Source of the DNA: Prevotella sp.
Lineage (GTDB): Bacteria; Bacteroidota; Bacteroidia; Bacteroidales; Bacteroidaceae
Assembly: GCA_024684515.1 (NCBI GenBank)
Contig: JAIKWS010000110.1
Location: forward strand, 1-64,000
Direction of reading: 5' to 3'
Length of the DNA: 64,000 nucleotides
The notes under the pieces are model-generated. The model was not told the origin of the DNA. It did no database searches and saw only the letters and a program-made list of their open reading frames with translations. Positions 35,091 to 44,730 of this stretch are shown in pieces. The position numbers and the translations under genes were made by a program. Within the stretch, counting starts at the first letter, position 1. Each line of letters opens with the position of its first letter.

Positions 35091-37274
35091 GTGAAGAGAC
35101 TACTGCAAATAGCACTTATACTCCTGCTCACGGCTCCGGTGCTCCACGCACAGCGGCCTGCCATGGGTAAGCTGTCGCCATGGCTGCGCCAGATAGCCAG
35201 AGGTCAGCTGTTGCCCGCACATAGCCGTGCCGGCAGTCCGTCCTCCCTTTCCTCCGGGGCAGACAGCCGTTCGCTCATTGCCTTCGTGAAGACTACCGAC
35301 GACGATACGGGGCAGGCACTGGCAGACCACGACTGTAGCAGTCTGGCCTGCTACGGCAGCCTGCACATAGCCCGTATTCCCCTGAGCCGGCTGGCCTCCC
35401 TGTCGCACGACCGTCGTATCCTGCGCATAGAGGCTAGTCCAACAGGACGGGTGCTCACCGACTCCATGGCCGTCCATCTCAATACCACACAGGTATATGC
35501 CGGACAGGGGCTGCCACAGGCCTATACGGGAAAGGGAGTGGTGATGGGTATCGTCGACGTGGGTTTCGACCTCACCCACCCATCTTTCTACAGCCGCGAC
35601 ACCACCCGCTACCGCATACAACGGTTCTGGGATCAGATCTCGGCCGACACGGTGGGCAGTGACCTGCCCGTAGGCCGCGACTATCAGACGGCCAGTCAGT
35701 TGCTGACGCTAGGACACAGCCGTGACGGACTAGACATCGCACATGGCACGCACACCCTGGGCATCGCTGCGGGCAGCGGCTACGACTCCCCCTACCGTGG
35801 CATGGCACCAGAGGCTGACATCTGCCTGGTGGCCAATGCCGTCAGCGAGGACCGGCCGTTCATCGATCCTGCTGACATCTTCAAGTATTCCTATGCCACC
35901 GATGCCCTGGGCTTCAAGTATATCTTCGACTATGCACAGGCGGTGGGCAAGCCCTGTGTCGTATCCTTCAGCGAGGGCAGCATGCAGGACTTCTGGGGCT
36001 ACGACCTGCTCTACTATGAGTTTATCGACAGCCTCGTCGGACCGGGACGCATCCTCGTGGCAGCGGCAGGCAACGAAGGCTATAAGACCAACTGGATCCA
36101 CAAGCGACAGGGACAGCCCTCAGCTGGCACCTTCCTGCTCGGCAGCGACAGCACCATGATGGTGGTGCTGAAGTCGGCCGACGACTATACCATGCGGCTG
36201 GTGGCCTACCGCTCGCCTGGCGACACACTGCTCCTCACGGCACGTCAGGTACTCTCGCAGCCCGACTCCGTACTCACCTGCTCCCTGGCCGGCTACCAGC
36301 TGCGGGCAGAGGCCTACACCTCGTGCTACGACAGCCGGGAGGCATGCATCGACCTTACCATCACCACCGATGGCGCACTGGTGGGACACGAGCCACGGCT
36401 GTCACTCGAACTGCTAGGTAGCGAAGCCGATGTGGAGATGTGGCGCATGAACGGATATTTCTTCTCGTCGCAGGTCAACCCCCTGCTGGCAGATGGCGAG
36501 AAGGGGCATAGCATACACTCACCATCCAGCTCTCCTAGCGTCATCAGTGTGGGAGCCACCAGCTATCGCGATCATGTCATCAATGTCTTTGGCGACAGCA
36601 TGGCCTACTGGAAGGGCAGTGGGGGCCTGCTGACCGAGTTCTCCTCCAAGGGGCCTACCTTCGACGGACGTGTCAAGCCCGACTGTGTGGCACCTGGCAA
36701 CAATATCATCTCGTCCTACAACAGCTTCTATCTCGAGAACCATCCCGATGCCAGCGACAACCGCTGGGATGTGAGCCGCTTCACCTTCCAGGGACGTACC
36801 TATGCCTGGAACAGCAATAGCGGCACCTCCATGTCCACACCGGCCGTGGGAGGAGCCATCGCCCTGTGGCTGCAGGCCTGTCCCACGCTGACACCCACCG
36901 ACGTGTTCCGGCTTCTTGAGCAAACATGCCGTCATCCGGAACCGGACATCGACTATCCCAACAACCTGTATGGCTATGGCGAAATAGATGTCTATGCCGG
37001 CTTGCTCCACCTGGTGGCAACAGCCATCCGCGACCTGCCACAACAGCACACCACAGCCCGCATCACCGTCAGCAACCGCCAGCTGGTCATCCAACTGCCC
37101 GCACCCGCTACCAGTGAGAGCCCGTTGCGCATCTATGCCCTCGACGGGCATCCTGTCCTTCTGACCACCTTGCCAAAGGGAACAGACCACCACCTGCTCT
37201 CCCTGCCACCATGCCCATCAGGCATCTATGCCGTGCGTATTGACAACACCTCCACACTCATCAGCATAAAATAA
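35091..37274 (+). CDS. S8 subtilisin-like protease with T9SS-type C-terminal domain
   Basis: 727 residues. A signal peptide (MKRLLQIALILLLTAPVLHA) begins with a GTG start 2 bp after the GH20 stop. The catalytic triad is complete: Asp156 in GIVDVGFD, His218 in AHGTHTLGIAAG and Ser580 in NSGTSMSTPAVGGA. The oxyanion asparagine is in VAAAGNEG. A long insert (about 330-470) separates the His and Ser blocks. The last 70 residues form a beta-domain ending LRIYALDGHPVLL, CPSGIYAVRID and a basic end, matching T9SS type A sorting tails. Export through the Por system to the cell surface is therefore inferred. Last gene of the co-directional cluster. Confidence 0.9.
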   Translation: MKRLLQIALILLLTAPVLHAQRPAMGKLSPWLRQIARGQLLPAHSRAGSPSSLSSGADSRSLIAFVKTTDDDTGQALADHDCSSLACYGSLHIARIPLSRLASLSHDRRILRIEASPTGRVLTDSMAVHLNTTQVYAGQGLPQAYTGKGVVMGIVDVGFDLTHPSFYSRDTTRYRIQRFWDQISADTVGSDLPVGRDYQTASQLLTLGHSRDGLDIAHGTHTLGIAAGSGYDSPYRGMAPEADICLVANAVSEDRPFIDPADIFKYSYATDALGFKYIFDYAQAVGKPCVVSFSEGSMQDFWGYDLLYYEFIDSLVGPGRILVAAAGNEGYKTNWIHKRQGQPSAGTFLLGSDSTMMVVLKSADDYTMRLVAYRSPGDTLLLTARQVLSQPDSVLTCSLAGYQLRAEAYTSCYDSREACIDLTITTDGALVGHEPRLSLELLGSEADVEMWRMNGYFFSSQVNPLLADGEKGHSIHSPSSSPSVISVGATSYRDHVINVFGDSMAYWKGSGGLLTEFSSKGPTFDGRVKPDCVAPGNNIISSYNSFYLENHPDASDNRWDVSRFTFQGRTYAWNSNSGTSMSTPAVGGAIALWLQACPTLTPTDVFRLLEQTCRHPEPDIDYPNNLYGYGEIDVYAGLLHLVATAIRDLPQQHTTARITVSNRQLVIQLPAPATSESPLRIYALDGHPVLLTTLPKGTDHHLLSLPPCPSGIYAVRIDNTSTLISIK

Positions 37275-37296
37275 ATTCCTTTTCCTTTGACATTTC

Positions 37297-37381
37297 CCTA
37301 ACTAGTGAAATATTTTTCCTAACTAGAGAAATATTTTTTCCTAACTAGAGAAATACTTTTTCCTCCTCGAGAAATTGTTCT
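37297..37381. repeat. Array F: 21-22-bp units beginning CCTAACTAG
   Basis: Three units (21, 22, 22 bp) of CCTAACTAGAGAAATATTTT type plus a degenerate fourth (CCTCCTCGAGAAATTG). The CTAACTAG centre is followed by an A/T tract. Related arrays occur at 63439-63545, and a single motif occurs in the tail of the palindromic repeat near 48754. It lies between the convergent protease and rsgA genes. No other feature is seen in 37275-37489. Confidence 0.8.
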
Positions 37382-37489
37382 CTTCCCAGCAACAAGGAAA
37401 AGATGGAAGGAGCACCCCACCTCTGCTATGCGCACGTCAGCACTTTTCACCACCAATGAGAAACGTTGCCTATAATATATAATAATGTA

Positions 37490-38545
37490 TTAGTAGGCCT
37501 CTCGGTACTTGGCCTCGTCCTTATCCTGCAGCATGGAGAGGTAGCTCTGGTATCGGCTTTGCGCAATATAGTGATCGTTTACTGCCTGCAGCACGGCACA
37601 TCCCGGTTCATGGGTATGGGTACAATTGCTGAACCTGCAGTTTTTCGAGAACTGGAATATCTCCTTGAAATAGCCTGAGATTTCCTCCGGCTTCATATCG
37701 AACGATCCGAAGCCCTTGATGCCTGGCGTATCAATCAGATAGCCCTCCGTCGTCTGGTCGGAAGTGGTCGTCACCACATGTTGCGATTCCTCACGGGTAG
37801 TCTCCTCATCGCGTGCAACTGAGCCGGTGTCAGCGGGAGCCGTCTCCCTGCCGTCGGTACATCCCCGGAGGCTAATCATCTCACTAAACGTTGTGGTGTG
37901 CTGTCCTGTGTTGTGTGCATCACTGAGTTCTGCCGTACGGAGGTTAGCCCCAGGCACGAGTCTGTTGATGAGTGTCGACTTCCCCACCCCACTGTTGCCA
38001 CTGAGCAGTGTCACCTTCCCTGGCAGCAGCCTGTACAGTTCCCCGAATCCCTGTCCTGTGGCTGCTGACACCTCCAGGCACTGGTAGCCAATGGTCTGAT
38101 AGAGCATGGTCATCATCTGCTGGTAGTGCCGTTCCTCGTCGGATAGCAGGTCTGTCTTGTTGAAGACCAGGATGACGGGCACCCGGTAGGCCTCTGCAGA
38201 TGCAAGGAATCGGTCGATGAAGGTGGTGCTGGTGAGTGGGTTGGCAACGGTGATGATGAGCAGAGCCTGGTCTACGTTGGCAGCAATGATGTGGCTCTGT
38301 TTGGAGAGGTTGATGCTCTTGCGAATGATATAGTTCCGTCGGTCGTCGATCTCGGTAATGAAGATGCCATCCCTCTCTGCTGCCTTCGGTTCGGAGATGG
38401 TCACCCTGTCGCCGACGGCCACGGGATTGGTGGACCGTATGCCCCTGAGCCGGAAGTTTCCCTTTATCTTACACTCAAGCAGCCGGCCATCGTCAGTTCT
38501 GACGGTGTACCAGCTGCCAGTATTCCGTACGACGAGTCCCTTCAT
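37490..38545 (-). CDS. rsgA: Ribosome small-subunit-dependent GTPase A, with unusual insert
   Basis: 351 residues. RsgA helps mature the 30S subunit. An N-terminal OB fold precedes the circularly permuted GTPase: NKTD (129-132), then Walker [10 protein letters not shown] (183-191), the G2 region HTTTFSEM, and DTPG (272-275). A C-terminal zinc motif ([14 protein letters not shown]) follows. Between G2 and G3 there is a low-complexity hydrophilic insert of about 36-40 residues (about 226-267, rich in T, E, D), where relatives have only a short loop. The start overlaps the frr stop by 1 nt (TGATG), so the two are translationally coupled. Confidence 0.93.
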   Translation of the reverse strand: MKGLVVRNTGSWYTVRTDDGRLLECKIKGNFRLRGIRSTNPVAVGDRVTISEPKAAERDGIFITEIDDRRNYIIRKSINLSKQSHIIAANVDQALLIITVANPLTSTTFIDRFLASAEAYRVPVILVFNKTDLLSDEERHYQQMMTMLYQTIGYQCLEVSAATGQGFGELYRLLPGKVTLLSGNSGVGKSTLINRLVPGANLRTAELSDAHNTGQHTTTFSEMISLRGCTDGRETAPADTGSVARDEETTREESQHVVTTTSDQTTEGYLIDTPGIKGFGSFDMKPEEISGYFKEIFQFSKNCRFSNCTHTHEPGCAVLQAVNDHYIAQSRYQSYLSMLQDKDEAKYREAY

Positions 38546-39105
38546 CAGACTGTCATAATCTCCTTGTTCTTGGCCTCGATGAGTGCATCAAGCTTCTTGA
38601 TCCATTTGTCGTGGATCTTCTGCAGTTCGAGCTCGGCATCCTTCTCGTTATCCTCCGACAGCCCGTCCTTGACAGCCTTCTTCAGCTTGTCCTTGATGTC
38701 GCTTCTGACGTTGCGCACCTCGACCTTTGCCTTCTCTGCAATCTTGTTGCACTGCTTGACCAGGTCTCGACGTCGCTCCTCGGTAGGCTGTGGTATGGTA
38801 AGCCTTATCACCTCTCCGTTGTTCTCGGGTGTGATACCCACGTCACTATCCATGATGGCCTTCTCTATGTCCTTCATCTGCTTGCGGTCCCAAGGCTTGA
38901 TGGCGATGGTTCGTGCATCGGGGCAGTTGACGGTGGCCACCTGATTGAGTGGAACCCGCGATCCATAGCTCACTACTCTCACTCCGTCGAGGATGGCGAC
39001 GTTGGCCCTTCCTGCCCGGATACGGTTCAGCTCGTCCTCCAGGAACATGGCTGCCATCTCCATACGTTCCTCGCTCTTCTGCAAAGTCTCTTTTACGTCT
39101 ATCAT
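38545..39105 (-). CDS. frr: Ribosome recycling factor
   Basis: 186 residues, standard for RRF, which with EF-G splits post-termination ribosomes. Typical segments are [60 protein letters not shown] and [19 protein letters not shown]. It is the first gene of a two-gene translation operon with rsgA. Confidence 0.97.
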   Translation of the reverse strand: MIDVKETLQKSEERMEMAAMFLEDELNRIRAGRANVAILDGVRVVSYGSRVPLNQVATVNCPDARTIAIKPWDRKQMKDIEKAIMDSDVGITPENNGEVIRLTIPQPTEERRRDLVKQCNKIAEKAKVEVRNVRSDIKDKLKKAVKDGLSEDNEKDAELELQKIHDKWIKKLDALIEAKNKEIMTV

Positions 39106-39139
39106 AAGTCAATTGGTTTTAATTGTTCGTTTCTGCTGA

Positions 39140-39147
39140 CAAAATTA
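39140..39147 (-). promoter_or_regulatory. -7 promoter element (TAATTTTG) of frr-rsgA
   Basis: TAATTTTG on the minus strand, 35 bp upstream of the frr start. The -33 position shows only GTTG. Confidence 0.5.
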
Positions 39148-39196
39148 GACAAATAATTTGTTATTTGCAACATTTTTGGAAAAAAAATAGCAGGCC

Positions 39197-39230
39197 TTTG
39201 GCTATTTTTTCGAAATAATGCCTAACTTTG
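39197..39230 (+). promoter_or_regulatory. Promoter of the small T9SS-tail protein gene
   Basis: TTTG (39197-39200), a 22-bp spacer and TAACTTTG (39223-39230). The leader would be about 15 nt. Confidence 0.6.
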
Positions 39231-39249
39231 CACCAAAAATTGTGAGCAC

Positions 39250-39708
39250 ATGAAAAATATCCGTACAATGATAGCCTCCTTGCTGCTGATGATTGGTAGC
39301 ACGGCAATGGCCGACAGTTATCAGTATCTCACCATCGCACAGTCTGGCGGTGAGACCTCTTTCACGGTGAACAACATCCAGAAGATCACGTTTGACACCA
39401 CGAACATGATCCTCCAGCTGAAGGACGGCACATCGCAGAGCCTACCGCTGAGCGGTCTGCAGAAGATGTTCTTTGCAAATGGTACCAATGCTATCGCTAA
39501 CATGAATGAAGCCAAGTCAACCATCCAGTTCAAAGGCGGTATGCTGCATGCCGACATCGCGGCAGGCGAGAAGCTCACAGTATATAATATGAAAGGTGAG
39601 CAGGTGCTCAGTGCCAACCAAAGTGGCACCTACGACCTCACCACCTTCGTCAAAGGTGTCTATATCGTCAAAGTGGGCACCGAGGCAAAAAAGGTTGTCA
39701 ACAAATAA
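39250..39708 (+). CDS. Small secreted protein with T9SS-type C-terminal tail
   Basis: 152 residues. The signal peptide MKNIRTMIASLLLMIGSTAMA is followed by about 50 residues resembling the start of many Prevotella surface proteins (YLTIAQSGGETSFTVNNIQK, then ITFDTTNMIL). A C-terminal beta-domain (LTVYNMKGEQVLSANQ; VKGVYIVKVG; VVNK) is of the T9SS/Por-tail type. The passenger is nearly absent, so the protein is little more than a signal peptide plus a sorting-like domain. It could be a natural mini-cargo or the residue of a larger gene. Function unknown. Confidence 0.75.
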   Translation: MKNIRTMIASLLLMIGSTAMADSYQYLTIAQSGGETSFTVNNIQKITFDTTNMILQLKDGTSQSLPLSGLQKMFFANGTNAIANMNEAKSTIQFKGGMLHADIAAGEKLTVYNMKGEQVLSANQSGTYDLTTFVKGVYIVKVGTEAKKVVNK

Positions 39709-39838
39709 GTCGAGACTGATGTTGATGTAAGCAAATGGAATTAGACTTACGAGGACACTGTGAATAGCAGTGCCCTTTCAAGATAGCGAAAGACAACAAC
39801 ATAAGACTAAATTCTGGCAGAACAATTCAGAACCACTG

Positions 39839-40867
39839 ATGGATATCTACCGCCTAATATGCGCTTTCGTCACAGGCACGTTACTTTGTCAGGCCTACTG
39901 CGTGAGCGGTGAGAACGACGGTTCTGCAGTGATGGAGACGCCTGTAGCCTTTACCAACAACATCGACCATAAGATCAGTTTCAATCCCTACGACGTGACC
40001 AGCGATCAGAAGGTGCCCGTAACGATTACGTTGGTGAACAACGGCTTCGAACCCATCGAAAGCGTAGATGTGACAATGGGAGGCGAGACATTATCTCGTA
40101 ATGTATCAGTGATGCCGCAAGAAACCACCGAATTGAAAGTTGACTATACCGTGGACGACAGTTTTGACGGCACCATCACATACGATGTGGCTGCCAATTT
40201 CAAAGCAGGTAACAGCAATTCGCTCAAGGCTCGCCGCCGCGCTATCGCCAACCATACACGCCGCATCCAGCAGGGTGGCACACAAGTGAACGTGCGCCAG
40301 GTGGACATGACGCTGAAGGTACTGAGTAAGAAGACCGATGACAACGGACGGACAAGCATCATCGCTGAGGTGAACAATGCCTCGCTATTACCGCTGGCCG
40401 ACAACTTGTCTGTGAAGGTGGGCCTCTATGCATCGACAGTCGCCACCGAAGCTGTGGGCAATGAGGTGACGGTCAGCAGCAGCGACCTTTACGATGCCAC
40501 GGCAGAACAGAAGAACAAAGTGAAGATTGTCACCCTGGCTGTCGATCAGCCTGACTATAGCCAGACGCTCTTCTTGCGCACCACGCCAGTGCAGAACGGC
40601 GAAACTGTCAAGGACGTACGTCCCACGAACAATGTGCTGCCTGTCACACTGCCTGGTAAGTATAAGTTCCTGCGCGAAGACGTGAACCGCGACAAGAAGA
40701 TTACCATTGCCGACGCCACTGCTCTCGTGAATATTATTCTAGGTAAGGACAATGACGAACCGTACCAGTACGACCACGAAGCAGCCGACGTGAACGTGAA
40801 CGCGGACACGAATATCAATATCGCTGATGTGAAGACTCTGATGAATATCATCCTGGGGAAGAACTAA
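39839..40867 (+). CDS. Secreted protein with CARDB-like repeats and a dockerin-like C-terminus
   Basis: About 342 residues from the chosen ATG, which gives a weak signal peptide (MDIYRLICAFVTGTLLCQAY). The body is beta-rich with a CARDB/DUF11-like segment (KVPVTITLVNNGFEPIESVD) repeated less clearly around IIAEVNNASLLPLADNLS. The C-terminus is a complete two-repeat dockerin-like calcium-binding module (DVNRDKKITIADATALVNII; DVNVNADTNINIADVKTLMN). In relatives such modules end much larger peptidases or repeat proteins, so this gene may be the C-terminal remnant of one with a recruited start. No promoter was found. A clear terminator follows. Confidence 0.6.
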   Translation: MDIYRLICAFVTGTLLCQAYCVSGENDGSAVMETPVAFTNNIDHKISFNPYDVTSDQKVPVTITLVNNGFEPIESVDVTMGGETLSRNVSVMPQETTELKVDYTVDDSFDGTITYDVAANFKAGNSNSLKARRRAIANHTRRIQQGGTQVNVRQVDMTLKVLSKKTDDNGRTSIIAEVNNASLLPLADNLSVKVGLYASTVATEAVGNEVTVSSSDLYDATAEQKNKVKIVTLAVDQPDYSQTLFLRTTPVQNGETVKDVRPTNNVLPVTLPGKYKFLREDVNRDKKITIADATALVNIILGKDNDEPYQYDHEAADVNVNADTNINIADVKTLMNIILGKN

Positions 40868-40904
40868 AAGACGATACCCTGGTTACCCAACGGAATAGGA
40901 AACG

Positions 40905-40942
40905 GAAGCATCCTTCGGCTGAGAATGTCGAAGGATGCTTTT
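40905..40942 (+). terminator. Rho-independent terminator
   Basis: AAGCATCCTTCG pairs with CGAAGGATGCTT around an 11-nt loop, followed by a short T-run. It ends the dockerin-like gene. Confidence 0.8.
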
Positions 40943-41078
40943 CATTTTACCTGAAACTTATTCCAATAGATAGTTAGTTGCTATCTTCCTATACTCTTCG
41001 CCCATCGCGTCAAGGTCATTTATACAGCGCTTTAGTGTTAAAATAGATAAAAACGACATTCATTAGCTACATTTTTAG

Positions 41079-41086
41079 TATCTTTG
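41079..41086 (+). promoter_or_regulatory. -7 promoter element (TATCTTTG) of the SGNH hydrolase gene
   Basis: TATCTTTG 22 bp before the ATG, giving a short leader. It may also serve the sensor-kinase operon that begins 46 bp after the hydrolase. Confidence 0.6.
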
Positions 41087-41108
41087 CACAAAATTACGCT
41101 AAAAACCT

Positions 41109-41810
41109 ATGAGAAAATCATTCTTTTGCATAGTTTTGCTCTTTTCCTGTGTAGTGACCGCCTCGGCACAGGGCAAGCCCAGCGTCACCATCTTTGGTGA
41201 CTCTTATTCTACCTTCGAAGGCTATATCACCCCCGACAGCATGGAAACCTGGTACTTCGACCGCAAGGACGATGTACGACGTACTGACGTCAGCAGTGTC
41301 AGGGAGACCTGGTGGTGGCAGGTCATCAAACGCATGAACTGGAAACTGGAGGTGAACAACTCGTGGAGCGGTGCCACCATCTGCAACACGGGCTATAGCG
41401 ATGCCGACTATACCCACCGGTCGTTTATCACGCGCCACAAGAGTCTGGGCACCCCCGACGTTATCCTGCTGCTGGGAGCCACCAACGATGCGTGGTGCGA
41501 TGCACCCATAGGCGAATACAAATACGAAGGCTGGCGAAGAGCCGACCTCTACACCTTCCGTCCTGCCCTGGCCTATCTGCTCAGCCACATGCAGGACCGC
41601 TATCCCACGGCCAGCATCGTCTACATCCTGAACTGTGACCTAAAGGAGAGCATCAACACCTCGGTGACAGACATCTGCCAGCACTACGACGTGCCCGTGA
41701 TCCGTCTCAGCGGCATTGACAAGACTGCCGGCCACCCCAACGTGAAAGGCATGCAGCAGATTGCCGACCAGGTGGTGGCTGGACTGAAGGAGCTGAAGAT
41801 AGGCAAATAG
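41109..41810 (+). CDS. SGNH/GDSL hydrolase, secreted
   Basis: 233 residues with a signal peptide (MRKSFFCIVLLFSCVVTASA). SGNH blocks are visible: block I VTIFGDSYSTFEGY with the nucleophile Ser, block II glycine-containing NNSWSGATICNTG, block III LLLGATNDAW with the Asn, and block V HPNVKGMQQIAD with the catalytic His. This is an esterase or lipase fold that in Bacteroidetes often deacetylates carbohydrates. The substrate is unknown. It is followed on the same strand by two sensor kinases and an AraC regulator. Confidence 0.87.
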   Translation: MRKSFFCIVLLFSCVVTASAQGKPSVTIFGDSYSTFEGYITPDSMETWYFDRKDDVRRTDVSSVRETWWWQVIKRMNWKLEVNNSWSGATICNTGYSDADYTHRSFITRHKSLGTPDVILLLGATNDAWCDAPIGEYKYEGWRRADLYTFRPALAYLLSHMQDRYPTASIVYILNCDLKESINTSVTDICQHYDVPVIRLSGIDKTAGHPNVKGMQQIADQVVAGLKELKIGK

Positions 41811-41856
41811 TCGGACGGAAAGGAGGAACAATCAGGGAGACAAGACACAGACAGAG

Positions 41857-44724
41857 ATGAAAACCCAGGGGAAAAGCATACGATTATCCAGGCGAGGGAG
41901 GGCACTGACACTGCTGCTGCTCATCCCCGTGCTAGCATGCCTATTCCCTGCCTTCTCGTTCCTATCCTCCTCGGCACATGCTCAGCTGCCTGGCAATCTG
42001 CAACACAGGTTCACCAAAGAGCACCCGCTGATCTATGTCGATGCCTGGGATCTGTGGCCCTACGTCTTCCTTGACGACGACGGAGACCCTACCGGCTACA
42101 ACGTGGACATGCTGAAGCTCATCTTCGACGAACTAAACATCCCCTACGAAATACACCTGAAGCCCACGCCACTGGCCCTGCAGGACCTGCGCACGGGCCG
42201 GGCCGACCTGATGCTTGGCATGGTGGCTAGCTTCCACGACCCGTACACCACGTACTATGGTCGCAACACCATACATCTGTTCACCCATAGCATTGCACAC
42301 CCCAAGCAGGAGCCTACCACCGCCAAGAGAGTTGACGACCTCGTGGAGGGCCAGTTCATCGTCCACGAAGGCAGCTTCAGCCACCATCTCATGGAGGACC
42401 GTGGCTGGGGCGACCATGCCATTCCCCATGGCGACATGGACAAGTCGATCCAGCTCATCAGTGCAGAGGGCCGTGGTCAGGTGCTGTGGAACACGATGTC
42501 GCTGAAATGGCTCATCCACAAGTACCATACCGACAACCTGACGCTGTCGCCTATCGACATGCCATCGGGCGACTATCGCTTCATGGCCAACGACAAGCAG
42601 CTGCTGCGGATCATCGACGACACCTACCTGCAGCTGAAAGCAGACAACAAGCTGCGGCCACTGGAGCAGAAATGGTTCTATCCAGAAGAATACGAGATGC
42701 CCACCGACATGCCCTCGTGGCTGAAAAACCTGCTCATTGGCATCGGCTTCGTGGCCTTCGTGCTCACCCTGGCCAGTCTGCTGTACAGACTTCGCGAACG
42801 TAACGTCACGAAAGAGATCAGAAGACGTAACGCCACCCTGGCACTAATCCTACAGAGCTGCAAGGTGAAAGTATGGACATACGACGTGAAGAAAAAGATG
42901 TTCACCTGGTATGAGAACAACATCCAGAACAAACGCATCTACTCCACCCAGGAGTTCGGACGCAGATATGAACCTGACGACTTCAAACGGCTGATGAAAG
43001 CCATCGAGCAGGTGACAGCAAAAAAAGAAACAGACCTCAGGCTCGAGATGGAGGCCAAGGACGGAGACCGCGATGAGAAACGCATGTATAGAGTCCATAT
43101 CTCTGTGCTGCGAAGTGAAAAGGGAGAGCCAACCATCATTATCGGAACGAAGAACGACATCTCTGAGGAATACGAGCAGCTGCAGACAGACAAGAGGCTG
43201 ATGCGCCACTACCAGTCGGTCTTCGACACCGCTATGGTAGACATGATCTACTACGACAACAAGGGGTTCATCACCGACATGAACGAACGTGCCCAGGACA
43301 CCTTCAAGATGAAGCTCGAAGACGTGCTGAAAGAACATGTCAACCTCAGCGACATCCTGCCAAAGGAAAATTTCAGCATCGACGACTTCTCGAAAACAGA
43401 CTACTTCTACGCCACCCTCTTCCTAGACTATGCCAGCGAGAAGCACCTGGAGTCGCGAAAGCGAACGGGAACCCTGGACTACGAGCTGCAGCTGGTGCCC
43501 GTCTTCGACCACGAGCACCAGATGCTTGGTGTCTACGGCACAGGCCGTGAGGTGACCGAGCTGGTAGACAATTTCCACAAGGCCCAGAACAACCTCGAGC
43601 AGCTGCGAATAGGCATGCAGGAGGTGACCAACTATGTGGACAACATCAACTATGCCATGAAGGTGGGAGGTGTCCAGATGGTGAAATATTCGCCAGAGAC
43701 ACACATGCTGACCATCTACAGGCGCATGCACGAACCACAATATGTGCTGACCCAGCAGCGGTGCCTGAACCTGCTCGACAAAGTCTCGGTGCGACAGGTC
43801 ATGCGAAGCTTCAGGGCTATGGACCGCATGACGAACAAGGTGCAGAACTGCGACATACGCACCCGGCTGCGACTGCCGGGAGACAAGTTCCTATGCATAC
43901 AGATACAACTGTTCCCCACACTGGACGAAAACGGAGTGGTGACCCTCTACTCCGGCATCTGCCGTGATACCACAGAGATGAAACACACCGAGCAGCTGTT
44001 ACTGCTGGAGTCGGAGAAAGCACAGGAGATAGAACAGGTGAAGAACAAATTCCTCCACAACATGTGCTACGAGATCCGCACGCCACTGAACACCGTGGTG
44101 AGCTTTGCAGAACAATTCGAGCACACGGAGTCTGCCGAACAGGAAGAGCACCTCATCGACGAGATCAAGAAGAACTCCAACTATCTGCTCAACCTGATCA
44201 ACGACATCCTGTTCCTCTCGCGACTGGATGCCAGGATGGTGGAGATCAAGACCCAGCCGATGGACTTCACACAGACCTTCGAGGCCCACTGCCACATGGG
44301 ATGGGGCAACAAGAAGAAAGAGGGAGTGAACTATGTGGTGGAAAACAACTACGAGAAGCTGGTCGTCATGATCGACGATGCCAACGTAGGCCGTGTCATC
44401 CAGCAGGTAGCCGAGAATGCTGCCTGCTACACCTCGCAGGGATCGGTCCGGGCCCGCTACGAATATATTGGCGACAAGCTGATGATTACCATCATAGATA
44501 CTGGTTCGGGCATCGAGGCCAGCAAACTGGAGCACATCTTCGAGCGCTTCAACACCTCGCAGGCCAACTACCAGGGCACTGGCCTGGGACTGCCTATCTG
44601 CAAGGAAATAGTCACCCAGCTCGGTGGCACCATCAACATCAGCAGCGAGGTGGGCAAAGGCACCAACGTATGGATTACCATCCCATGCGAGGCCTTAGAA
44701 GTAGAACTAAAGAAACAAAGGTAA
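41857..44724 (+). CDS. Periplasmic-binding/PAS sensor kinase lacking the phosphoacceptor His
   Basis: 955 residues. An N-terminal signal or membrane segment is followed by a family-3 solute-binding domain (about 50-285; HPLIYVDAWDLWPYVFLDDD). A transmembrane helix (about 290-312) precedes three PAS-like regions (about 325-690), then a HisKA-like and HATPase_c module. The H-box reads FLHNMCYEIRTPLNTVV, with Tyr738 where kinases have His (usual N-M-S-H-E-I-R-T-P-L). The ATP lid is intact: N-box QVAENAACYT (N854), DTGSGI, IFERF and GTGLGLPICKEIV. It may act as a receptor, phosphatase or heterodimer partner. The paralogous gene 6 bp downstream has a normal H-box. Confidence 0.85.
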   Translation: MKTQGKSIRLSRRGRALTLLLLIPVLACLFPAFSFLSSSAHAQLPGNLQHRFTKEHPLIYVDAWDLWPYVFLDDDGDPTGYNVDMLKLIFDELNIPYEIHLKPTPLALQDLRTGRADLMLGMVASFHDPYTTYYGRNTIHLFTHSIAHPKQEPTTAKRVDDLVEGQFIVHEGSFSHHLMEDRGWGDHAIPHGDMDKSIQLISAEGRGQVLWNTMSLKWLIHKYHTDNLTLSPIDMPSGDYRFMANDKQLLRIIDDTYLQLKADNKLRPLEQKWFYPEEYEMPTDMPSWLKNLLIGIGFVAFVLTLASLLYRLRERNVTKEIRRRNATLALILQSCKVKVWTYDVKKKMFTWYENNIQNKRIYSTQEFGRRYEPDDFKRLMKAIEQVTAKKETDLRLEMEAKDGDRDEKRMYRVHISVLRSEKGEPTIIIGTKNDISEEYEQLQTDKRLMRHYQSVFDTAMVDMIYYDNKGFITDMNERAQDTFKMKLEDVLKEHVNLSDILPKENFSIDDFSKTDYFYATLFLDYASEKHLESRKRTGTLDYELQLVPVFDHEHQMLGVYGTGREVTELVDNFHKAQNNLEQLRIGMQEVTNYVDNINYAMKVGGVQMVKYSPETHMLTIYRRMHEPQYVLTQQRCLNLLDKVSVRQVMRSFRAMDRMTNKVQNCDIRTRLRLPGDKFLCIQIQLFPTLDENGVVTLYSGICRDTTEMKHTEQLLLLESEKAQEIEQVKNKFLHNMCYEIRTPLNTVVSFAEQFEHTESAEQEEHLIDEIKKNSNYLLNLINDILFLSRLDARMVEIKTQPMDFTQTFEAHCHMGWGNKKKEGVNYVVENNYEKLVVMIDDANVGRVIQQVAENAACYTSQGSVRARYEYIGDKLMITIIDTGSGIEASKLEHIFERFNTSQANYQGTGLGLPICKEIVTQLGGTINISSEVGKGTNVWITIPCEALEVELKKQR

Positions 44725-44730
44725 GGAAGC

